Below, piece after piece: positions 1-6,011 of a stretch of 17,654 nucleotides of DNA. Position 1 is the first letter of the stretch. The number at the start of each line of letters is the position of its first letter. Both the position numbers and the translations under genes were made by a program. Source of the DNA: Fontivivens sp964399735 (GTDB lineage Bacteria > Zhuqueibacterota > Zhuqueibacteria > Residuimicrobiales > Krinioviventaceae); contig CAYNSO010000080.1 of the NCBI GenBank assembly GCA_964399735.1, positions 1-17,654 on the forward strand. Reading direction: 5' to 3'. Under the pieces are notes generated by a model. It saw only the letters and a list, made by a program, of their open reading frames with translations, had not been told where the DNA came from and did not search any database.

Positions 1-1191
1 GTGCTGTTTTTCATCAGCATGGCCATGTTCGGCAATTACTATATCTACGACAGCATCAGTCCCCTCGCGGATCTGCTCAAAGCGCAATTGAACTTTTCGG
101 ACAGCAACATCGGCCTGCTCAACGCCATTTATAGCATCCCCAACATCTTTATGGTGCTCATCGGCGGCATTATCATCGACCGCATCGGCACCAAAAAAGC
201 CTCCTTTTTGTTTACATTTCTGTGCATGACCGGCGCTATATTAACCGCCGTCAAAGGCAACCTGGCGTGGATGGCTACGGGCCGCCTCATCTTTGGCCTG
301 GGCGCGGAATCGCTCATTGTTGCCATTACCACCGTTATCGCCAAATGGTTCAAAGGCAAGGAACTTTCGTTTGCCTTTGGCCTCAACCTCACCATCGCCC
401 GGCTCGGTTCTTTTGCCGCGCTCAACTCCCCCACCCTGGCAAAATCGCTTTATGCGGACTGGCAGCAGCCGTTATTTTTAGCCGCCATCGCCGGGTTTAC
501 CTCCTTTATCGCCGTTATGATCTATATTGGTCTGGAATCCCGCGCTGAAAAACGCTATAATCTGGGCTCTGCCGGTAAACCGGACAAGGTAAATTTGAAA
601 GAAATTTTCAACATGTCGCCCTCGTTCTGGTACATAACCCTGTTGTGCGTCACGTTCTATTCAGCCATTTTCCCGTTCCAAACCTTTGCGGTTAAATTCT
701 TTATCGAACAGCACGGCCTCACCCGCGCAGCCGCCGGGTTTACCTCCAGCTTTATCACCTTTGCCGCCATGGTCGGCACACCCCTGTTCGGCTTGTTAAT
801 AGACAAAATAGGCAAACGCGCTTCGCTGATGATGCTCGGCTCGCTGCTGCTTATTCCGGTCTACTTGCTACTGGCCTATACTTCTCTGTACCCGCTGATC
901 CCCATGATTTTTATGGGCGTTGCATTTTCGCTTATCCCCGCGGCCATGTGGCCGTCGGTGGCGCTGATCGTCAACGAAAACAAACTCGGCGCCGCGTATG
1001 GACTGATGACCCTGATTCAGAACATCGGCCTGGCGGGATTCAATTTACTCATCGGTTTTGTCAATGACGGCACCGGCGGCTATCATGCCGGCATGTGGCT
1101 GTTCTCCACCCTCGGTTTTATCGGTATGTTCTTTGCCTGGCAGCTTAAACGCGCGGATAGACTATCCGGAAATGGCAGACTGGAAAATTAA
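1..1191 (+). CDS. MFS transporter, MFSD1-like (5' truncated by window edge)
   Basis: Polytopic inner-membrane carrier of the major facilitator superfamily; the substrate cannot be read from the sequence. The frame is open from base 1, and the visible protein begins inside what looks like the first membrane helix (LFFISMAMFGNYYIYD), so the real start is probably upstream and the GTG at base 1 is likely internal. MFS motif A appears twice, once per six-helix half: GGIIIDRIGTKK (about residues 55-66) and FGLLIDKIGKRA (about 261-272). The stretch GRLIFGLGAESL followed by KWFKGKELSFAFGLN is characteristic, as I remember it, of the MFSD1-like branch. The 396 visible residues cover nearly a whole 12-helix carrier. 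It ends 257 bases before the pterin genes, separated by repeats, so a functional link to them is not implied. The MFS assignment is firm, the subfamily moderate. Confidence 0.88.
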   Translation: MLFFISMAMFGNYYIYDSISPLADLLKAQLNFSDSNIGLLNAIYSIPNIFMVLIGGIIIDRIGTKKASFLFTFLCMTGAILTAVKGNLAWMATGRLIFGLGAESLIVAITTVIAKWFKGKELSFAFGLNLTIARLGSFAALNSPTLAKSLYADWQQPLFLAAIAGFTSFIAVMIYIGLESRAEKRYNLGSAGKPDKVNLKEIFNMSPSFWYITLLCVTFYSAIFPFQTFAVKFFIEQHGLTRAAAGFTSSFITFAAMVGTPLFGLLIDKIGKRASLMMLGSLLLIPVYLLLAYTSLYPLIPMIFMGVAFSLIPAAMWPSVALIVNENKLGAAYGLMTLIQNIGLAGFNLLIGFVNDGTGGYHAGMWLFSTLGFIGMFFAWQLKRADRLSGNGRLEN

Positions 1192-1280
1192 CCGGGATTA
1201 TTTTCAGCTTTTTGGTGTTTTAATATTCCAGGCCGGGCGTTGCGTAAATTTCTCTCCGGCCGGCAGGATGAGGTCTCGCT

Positions 1281-1329
1281 GTGAAACGGCAAATGTGAGA
1301 TGTGAAACGTCAAATGTGAAACGTGAAAC
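1281..1329. repeat. Heptanucleotide tandem repeat, 7 units of 7 bp
   Basis: Read in steps of seven, the sequence is GTGAAAC, GGCAAAT, GTGAGAT, GTGAAAC, GTCAAAT, GTGAAAC, GTGAAAC. Four units are identical, and units 1-2 and 4-5 form a 14-bp higher-order repeat differing at one base. It lies in the spacer between the transporter and the pterin genes, in no credible coding frame. Heptameric short tandem repeats are known in intergenic DNA of several bacterial groups. Here it may be a slippage-generated array or the remnant of a longer dispersed repeat. Confidence 0.85.
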
Positions 1330-1380
1330 TAAAAATCACCGGACAGCAAGCAGGATTGAATAAACACTCGATCTTCCCTC

Positions 1381-1404
1381 CCATCCAAACTCCAGTTTGG
1401 ATGG
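1381..1404. repeat. Perfect inverted repeat, 11-bp arms and 2-base loop
   Basis: CCATCCAAACT at 1381-1391 is followed by CC and then its exact reverse complement AGTTTGGATGG at 1394-1404. The near-continuous symmetry could be a cruciform or hairpin, a binding site for a dimeric protein, or a REP/MITE-like dispersed element. No T-tract follows, so it is not a standard intrinsic terminator. It is the first of two adjacent inverted repeats ahead of the pterin genes. Confidence 0.8.
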
Positions 1405-1414
1405 CAAGTTGCCC

Positions 1415-1431
1415 TTGAAACTGTGTTTCAA
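1415..1431. repeat. Perfect inverted repeat, 7-bp arms, just upstream of the PTPS gene
   Basis: TTGAAAC (1415-1421), loop TGT, then GTTTCAA (1425-1431). It sits 10 bases after the larger inverted repeat and ends 16 bases before the preferred ATG at 1448, or 4 bases before the alternative ATG at 1436. If transcribed it would fold next to the translation start, so a role in start accessibility or as an operator is possible but unproven. It may equally be the 3' part of one composite repeat with 1381-1404. Confidence 0.65.
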
Positions 1432-1447
1432 ATAAATGGATTTAACT

Positions 1448-1861
1448 ATGCCCCTAGCCTATATCACCCGTCAGGTACATTTCAGCGCCGCACACCGGCT
1501 GCATTGCCCCAAATTATCCGCCGCTGAAAATGAACAAATCTATGGCTTGTGCAACAATGCCAACGGTCACGGCCATAATTATGATCTGTATGTAACCATC
1601 AAAGGCGAACCCGACCCCCTGACCGGCATGATTATGGACTTGAAGGAATTGAAAGCAATCCTCAACCGCGAAATCGTCAAGCCCATGGATCACAAACATC
1701 TTAACGATGATGTGCCCTTTCTCAAAAACATCGTCCCCACTGCCGAAAACCTGGCCATAGCAATATGGCAAAGACTCGAGGATAAAATCCCGCACGGCAA
1801 ATTGTACGAAATAAAATTATATGAAACGCCCCGCAATGTGGCAATTTACAGAGGAGAATAA
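1448..1861 (+). CDS. 6-pyruvoyltetrahydropterin synthase (PTPS), animal-like CX5HGH type
   Basis: Cytoplasmic Zn enzyme predicted to convert 7,8-dihydroneopterin triphosphate, the product of the FolE encoded next to it, to 6-pyruvoyltetrahydropterin. From the ATG at 1448 (137 aa) the Zn ligands are H16, H41 and H43. The catalytic Cys is C35 in CNNANGHGHNY, D81-H82 (MDHKHL) complete the catalytic set, and E126 (LYETPRN) would bind the pterin. Cys and HGH are five residues apart, as in animal PTPS, rather than three as in the queuosine enzyme QueD. Many other stretches (GEPDPLTGM, KPMDHK, YEIKLYET) also resemble animal PTPS. An in-frame ATG at 1436 is possible. I prefer 1448 because GGA at 1438-1440 is well spaced and homologues as I recall them begin close to the YITR segment. 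One base separates its stop from folE. Automatic annotation would probably call it queD; no queC, queE or queF is visible here. Confidence 0.9.
   Translation: MPLAYITRQVHFSAAHRLHCPKLSAAENEQIYGLCNNANGHGHNYDLYVTIKGEPDPLTGMIMDLKELKAILNREIVKPMDHKHLNDDVPFLKNIVPTAENLAIAIWQRLEDKIPHGKLYEIKLYETPRNVAIYRGE
1851..1856 (+). promoter_or_regulatory. Shine-Dalgarno site fixing the GTG start of folE
   Basis: GAGGAG lies inside the last codons of the PTPS gene, six bases before GTG 1863. This supports the GTG as the folE start over the in-frame ATG at 1821, which would overlap the PTPS gene by 41 bases and add 14 residues not typical of FolE. It also implies translational coupling of the two genes. Confidence 0.75.
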
Positions 1862-1862
1862 C

Positions 1863-2426
1863 GTGGCAAAACCAATACATGAATCTGTCAAAGAAATCCT
1901 GCAGGAAATAGGCGAAAACCCGGAACGCGAAGGGCTGCAAAAAACTCCCCTGCGGGTGGAAAAAGCCTACCAGTTTCTCACTCGCGGTTACCAAATGGAT
2001 CTTGACTCGGTTGTCAACAATGCTATCTTTACCGAAAATTGCGAAGAGATGGTGCTGGCGCGCAACATCGAGTTTTACAGTCTCTGCGAACATCACATGC
2101 TGCCGTTTTTTGGTAAATGCCATGTTGCCTACCTGCCCAAGGGCAAAATCATCGGCCTGAGTAAAATTGCCAGAATTGTAGACATGTTCGCCCGACGTTT
2201 GCAGGTGCAGGAACGCATGACCCTGCAGATTGCAGAGACCATCGACAGTGTTTTATCTCCCTATGGCGTAGCGGTAATCGCCGAAAGCCGCCATCTGTGC
2301 ATGATGATGCGGGGTGTGGAAAAACAAAACAGCATCGTCACCTCCAGCGCCATGCTCGGCGCCTTTAAAGACGATCGCGCTACCCGCATGGAATTACTAA
2401 GTCTGCTGCACACAAAAATTGATTAA
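1863..2426 (+). CDS. folE: GTP cyclohydrolase I
   Basis: Converts GTP to 7,8-dihydroneopterin triphosphate plus formate, the first step of both folate and tetrahydrobiopterin synthesis; cytoplasmic, decameric in known members. From the GTG start the protein is 187 aa, normal for the family. Zn ligands are C75 and H78 (CEHHMLPF) and C146 (RHLCMMMRG). H77 and H144 are the expected catalytic histidines. The signatures GLQKTPLRV (residues 24-32), KIIGLSKIARIVDMFARRLQVQE (in part 95-117) and TSSMLG-like TSSAMLGAF (160-168) are all present. It is the middle gene of a tight cluster: one base after the PTPS stop, 12 bases before the dehydrogenase. With the animal-type PTPS upstream, its product is probably directed to a tetrahydropterin cofactor as well as, or instead of, folate. 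Nothing is truncated or unusual apart from the GTG start. Confidence 0.97.
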   Translation: MAKPIHESVKEILQEIGENPEREGLQKTPLRVEKAYQFLTRGYQMDLDSVVNNAIFTENCEEMVLARNIEFYSLCEHHMLPFFGKCHVAYLPKGKIIGLSKIARIVDMFARRLQVQERMTLQIAETIDSVLSPYGVAVIAESRHLCMMMRGVEKQNSIVTSSAMLGAFKDDRATRMELLSLLHTKID

Positions 2427-2438
2427 TGGATATTTAGA

Positions 2439-3158
2439 ATGGAAAAGACAAAACTGACAAACAAAATCATCTGGATCACCGGCAGCGGCAGGGGCATCGG
2501 CAAGGCAGCCGCGCTCGCCCTGGCGGAGTGCGGCGCACGCGTGGTCTTGTGCGCCCGCAGCGTCAATGAAATCAACGAAACCGCTGCAGCCATACAAACG
2601 CAGGGCGGACAGGCATTGGCGATTTCCTGCAATGTCGCCAATCAAAACCAGGTGAACGCCCTGATCAACCAGGTGAAACAACAATGGGGAGCGGTGGATA
2701 TTCTCATCAATAACGCCGGCGTTGCGGTTTTCAAAAAAATCATCAATACCACAGTGCAGGATTGGGATGCCATGCTGGACAGCAATCTCAAAGCCGCATT
2801 TATATGCAGCCAGGCTGTGCTGCCCGATATGCTAAAAAAAGGCGCCGGGCATATTATCAATGTTGTTTCTGTGGCCGGCAAACAGCCCTTTTATAACTGT
2901 GGCGCTTATTGCGCTTCCAAATACGGCATGCTCGGCTTTACCGAAGTGCTGCGTATGGAAAACCGTAAACAGGGCATTCTGGTCACCGCTTTTCTGCCCG
3001 GCGCTACCGATACCTCATTATGGGGCAACGCCACTGTAGACCGCTCTAAAATGATGACGCCGGAACAAGCGGCGCAGGGGCTGGTTAACATTTGTACCAG
3101 CGACCCCGGTTATATGACCGAGGAAGTAATTCTGCGGCCCGTCGGCGGGGATTTATAA
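2439..3158 (+). CDS. Short-chain dehydrogenase/reductase, candidate sepiapterin-reductase-like step
   Basis: Classical SDR, 239 aa, cytoplasmic. The nucleotide-binding motif TGSGRGIG is at residues 14-21, and R40 after the second strand suggests NADPH. NNAG is at 91-94, N116 is present, and the catalytic residues are S144, Y157 and K161 (YCASK). The C-terminal MTEEVILRPVGGDL is common in FabG-like and sepiapterin-reductase-like bacterial SDRs. General homology alone would only say oxidoreductase. The specific suggestion comes from position: it starts 12 bases after folE and follows PTPS. In the known pathway the product of those two enzymes is reduced by an NADPH-dependent SDR, sepiapterin reductase, to tetrahydrobiopterin; a bacterial example is known from Chlorobium tepidum. 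SDR family is certain; substrate is inferred. An acyl-ACP reductase role is the main alternative. Confidence 0.9.
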   Translation: MEKTKLTNKIIWITGSGRGIGKAAALALAECGARVVLCARSVNEINETAAAIQTQGGQALAISCNVANQNQVNALINQVKQQWGAVDILINNAGVAVFKKIINTTVQDWDAMLDSNLKAAFICSQAVLPDMLKKGAGHIINVVSVAGKQPFYNCGAYCASKYGMLGFTEVLRMENRKQGILVTAFLPGATDTSLWGNATVDRSKMMTPEQAAQGLVNICTSDPGYMTEEVILRPVGGDL

Positions 3159-3199
3159 CCGCTCTAATAGTATAAAATCATTTATTTCCCGGAGGATAA

Positions 3200-3889
3200 A
3201 TGCCGGACATTAAATTTCTGGGGCATTCAGCTTTTTTGTTATCTACTGCCGCTACCCAAATTATTATCGATCCCTTTTTGAGCGACAATCCTCTGGCGGC
3301 TGAAAAAGCGGAAAACATTAAAGCAGATTATGTGTTCCTTACCCACGGCCATGACGACCACCTCGGCGACGGCATTATGATTGCGACGAATAATCAGGCC
3401 CTGGTTGTGGCGCCCAACGAACTGGCCAAATACTGCGCCAAACAAGGCTGCAAAACCCATGGCATGAATATCGGCGGCGCTTTTACGTTCCCGTTTGGCA
3501 GGGTCAAGGTCACTCACGCCCTGCACAGCTCCGGATACGACCTCGGCGGCGAAGCCCTGGCGTATATGGGCAATCCCTGCGGATTTCTCATTACCCTGGA
3601 GGGAAAAACCATCTACCACGCCGGCGATACCGGGCTGTTTATGGATATGCAGCTGATCGGCGCAATGAACAAAATTGATGTAGCGCTACTACCCATTGGC
3701 GATAATTTCACCATGGGCATCGATGACGCCGTGATTGCTGCAGAATTTCTGCACCCCGCTCTGATCATTCCCATGCACTATGGAACGTTCGATGACATTG
3801 CGGTTGACCCGCATGAATTTGCCGACAAAGCGGCGCAAAAACAATTATCAACAGTGATTTTAAAGCCGGGAGAGAGTTTAACTGTATAA
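3200..3889 (+). CDS. UPF0173-family metal-dependent hydrolase (metallo-beta-lactamase fold)
   Basis: A 229-aa single-domain metallo-hydrolase related to UlaG. No signal peptide, so cytoplasmic. Metal-binding residues are visible: H9 near the N-terminus, the THGHDDH motif with H49, H51, D53 and H54, then H109, D143 in HAGDTG, and H193 in PMHYGTF. Spacing and length match the UPF0173 group, whose physiological substrate is unknown as far as I know. GGAGG at 3191-3195 is a strong ribosome binding site four bases before the ATG. It begins 41 bases after the dehydrogenase, so it may be read as the fourth gene of the pterin cluster, but widespread UPF0173 proteins are not generally tied to pterins. 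A hydrolytic role on a pterin intermediate would be speculation. Confidence 0.92.
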   Translation: MPDIKFLGHSAFLLSTAATQIIIDPFLSDNPLAAEKAENIKADYVFLTHGHDDHLGDGIMIATNNQALVVAPNELAKYCAKQGCKTHGMNIGGAFTFPFGRVKVTHALHSSGYDLGGEALAYMGNPCGFLITLEGKTIYHAGDTGLFMDMQLIGAMNKIDVALLPIGDNFTMGIDDAVIAAEFLHPALIIPMHYGTFDDIAVDPHEFADKAAQKQLSTVILKPGESLTV

Positions 3890-3905
3890 TCCGGCAATAT
3901 TTAAC

Positions 3906-3934
3906 TTGACTGGATTAAATGGGTTGTTTATATT
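3906..3934 (+). promoter_or_regulatory. Candidate sigma70-like promoter for the S55/propeller genes
   Basis: TTGACT at 3906-3911 and TATATT at 3929-3934 are separated by exactly 17 bases, each one mismatch from the -35 and -10 consensus. A start near 3941 would give an untranslated leader of about 110 bases. The leader contains a 6-bp inverted repeat, CTGCGC (3949-3954) and GCGCAG (3965-3970), which might be regulatory. A lone TATAAT at 3998-4003 has no good -35. The preceding gene ends at 3889 without a clear terminator, so read-through is also possible. Confidence 0.5.
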
Positions 3935-4051
3935 TAATGTTTATTCCCTGCGCATTACAACCTGGCGCAGCCCGACAGATCATGGGCGACATGTTTTTAT
4001 AATACCCGGTTGCCGCCGCCCCTGGTTTTTTATTCAATTCAGGAAAATATC

Positions 4052-5959
4052 GTGAAAAAATCTTTTATAATACTGTTTCTGTGTCTGTGTCTTGATCTGG
4101 TTGTTGTTATTCCTGCCAAAGGCCTCGATTCCTGGGGTGTGCCGCTTATGCCGGTCAGCGATGTAAAACCCGGTATGCATGGCATTGGCAAGACTGTTTT
4201 TTATGGTGAAACCATCGAGGAATTTGGCTTTCAGGTTATTGATATTGTAGAAAACTATTATCCCCACCAGGACATTATTCTGGTGCGGTTGACCGGCGAA
4301 AAAGCTGAAAAGAACGGTGTGGTCAGTGGAATGAGCGGCAGCCCGTTATATATTGACGGCAAACTCATCGGCGCTCTGGCGATGCGCTTTGGCCAGTTTA
4401 TGCTGGAACCCATTGGCGGGGTGATGCCTATCGAACAAATGCTGGCCATCGAAGAAAAGGAAACCACTCGGGATCAGGAATATGCCTCTACTTTGCATTT
4501 ACTACCGGTTTTTCTGCAATCCACCTTATGCGGTGTCGATGAGCATTTCTGGACACGAGTGGCAACTGGCTCTCTGCAATCCCTGGAGACGGAAAATCAA
4601 TCCTTGCAAAATATTATGGCGCCGCTGGTGTTCTCCGGCTTTGAACCCAAAAATATTGCCGCATTTAACAGCTTGTTCAACCAAATGGGCTTTCTCGCTA
4701 CCACCGGAGGTTCTTCATCCACAAAAACAACACAACAGGAATTACAACCCGGTTCAGCGGTTTCACAAATTTATATCAATGGCGATTTCGGTATCGAAGC
4801 TACCGGAACGGTGACTGCGGTTAATAACAATAAAATCCTCGCCTTTGGCCATTATGTGAACAATACCGGGCCTGTCAATTTGCCACTATCCAAAGTAAAC
4901 GTCCTGGCTACCTTGCCCAGCATGATGGGTTCCAGTAAAATGGTAATTGCAACGGACATCATTGGTTCTTTCCGCCAGGATCGGTTAACCGGTCTCTATG
5001 GCGATCTTGGCAAACAAGCGCCAATGGCGCCGGTCAAAGTGTCTTTTACCTCTCTGGCTAACCAAAAACGTGAATTTAATCTAAACATAGCTCAGGACAG
5101 ATCCATAAACAACCTCATTCCCCTGTATCTGCGCATTGCTCTTATTCAGGCGCTAACATCGGGGCGATTGTCCGGCAGTTTCAATTCCATCTACCTGAAT
5201 TGCACAGTAACGCTCACTGACGGCCGCATTGTAAAAATTGATGACTTTTTTTCTTCACGTCGGGAATTCGGCTTTTTCGACCCCGGTTCCGATGTTAACA
5301 GCGCCTGCGATCTGGTGGCTTCTGCCCTGGGCGTTTTAATGGTGAATGATTTTCAAAAACCTGATATCGCAGCCATCTCTGTGAAAACCCGTGAAATTGC
5401 CGGAGAAAATGTTGCAAAAATTAACACCATCTGGCAGGATAAAGAAGAAGTGAGGCCGGGCGATTCCCTGCATTTAGCCATAACCTTGAAAACCACTTTC
5501 GGCAAATCTCTTCAAGTTAACAAATCTTTTTATGTGCCCGTCAATCTTGACGCCCAAACTTTAACGATCATTGTTAGTAGCGGCGATGCCCTGACCAATT
5601 ACGAAGTACAAACCAACAGATTAAAATATGTTCCGGTCAGTTTCAATCATATCCTCAAAATCCTCGACGAACGCCGTAAAAACAATCACCTCTATATGCA
5701 GGTACAAGTTGAGGACAAAGGTCTGATGCTGGAAGGAGAAGAATTATCCGCCTTGCCGCCTTCGGTTATGGATATTATGAATTCCACCAACAGCAACGGA
5801 ACTTCAAATAAAACCCAGGCGCGTATAATTCATGAAGAATCTGTCGTTTTGGATTATGCCATTACCGGCGCTCGACGGATAACCGTTCGCATCAAACAAC
5901 CGCAGCAATCCACAATTCCATTATTAGATCAAGATGCGGTTCAACCGGTTTTTTGGTAA
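4052..5959 (+). CDS. Exported S55 (SpoIVB-type) peptidase-domain protein
   Basis: Predicted secreted or periplasmic serine-peptidase-like protein of 635 aa; its target is unknown. GTG at 4052 is chosen: AGGA at 4041-4044 lies seven bases upstream and the protein then starts MKKSFIILFLCLCL, a clear signal peptide with cleavage probably near residues 22-24. The S55 features are MPVSDVKPGMHGIGKTVF (33-50), GVVSGMSGSPLYIDGKLIGAL (from 89; S95 is the probable nucleophile by analogy with GDSGG), AFGHY with candidate catalytic H267, and FRQDRLTGLYGDLG (307-320). In Bacillus SpoIVB, as I recall its sequence, the GH block precedes the GMSGSP block; here the order is reversed. Residues from about 430 to the end form a poorly recognisable, probably beta-rich tail. 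The next gene encodes another exported protein 52 bases downstream. Similar proteins occur in non-sporulating phyla, so a sporulation role is not implied. Confidence 0.85.
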   Translation: MKKSFIILFLCLCLDLVVVIPAKGLDSWGVPLMPVSDVKPGMHGIGKTVFYGETIEEFGFQVIDIVENYYPHQDIILVRLTGEKAEKNGVVSGMSGSPLYIDGKLIGALAMRFGQFMLEPIGGVMPIEQMLAIEEKETTRDQEYASTLHLLPVFLQSTLCGVDEHFWTRVATGSLQSLETENQSLQNIMAPLVFSGFEPKNIAAFNSLFNQMGFLATTGGSSSTKTTQQELQPGSAVSQIYINGDFGIEATGTVTAVNNNKILAFGHYVNNTGPVNLPLSKVNVLATLPSMMGSSKMVIATDIIGSFRQDRLTGLYGDLGKQAPMAPVKVSFTSLANQKREFNLNIAQDRSINNLIPLYLRIALIQALTSGRLSGSFNSIYLNCTVTLTDGRIVKIDDFFSSRREFGFFDPGSDVNSACDLVASALGVLMVNDFQKPDIAAISVKTREIAGENVAKINTIWQDKEEVRPGDSLHLAITLKTTFGKSLQVNKSFYVPVNLDAQTLTIIVSSGDALTNYEVQTNRLKYVPVSFNHILKILDERRKNNHLYMQVQVEDKGLMLEGEELSALPPSVMDIMNSTNSNGTSNKTQARIIHEESVVLDYAITGARRITVRIKQPQQSTIPLLDQDAVQPVFW

Positions 5960-6011
5960 AGCCGGCAATTAATTTTCAAAAATTACTCATAATTTGATCC
6001 AGGAAAAAAGA

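Noticed and set aside
1..3. GTG at base 1 as the true start of the transporter
   Set aside because: The first codons already fall inside a membrane helix typical of the family, so the gene most likely begins before the window.
1231..1261. GGCCGG and CCGGCC as a terminator after the transporter
   Set aside because: The arms are only six bases with a 19-base loop and no T-tract, and GC palindromes of this length are common.
1058..1363. Short plus-strand frame running from the transporter into the spacer
   Set aside because: It overlaps the end of the MFS gene out of frame, passes through the heptamer repeat, and encodes no recognisable protein.
1448..1861. Straight assignment as QueD of queuosine biosynthesis
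   Set aside because: The CX5HGH spacing, the animal-like sequence and the folE-SDR neighbours fit a tetrahydrobiopterin-type PTPS better, and no other queuosine gene is visible.
3998..4003. Perfect TATAAT as the main promoter of the S55 gene
   Set aside because: No acceptable -35 element lies 16-18 bases upstream; the pair at 3906-3934 has correct spacing and near-consensus at both sites.
4052..5959. Evidence of sporulation from a SpoIVB-type domain
   Set aside because: No other sporulation gene is present, the surrounding LPS-type genes point to a Gram-negative cell, and S55-like proteins occur outside spore formers.
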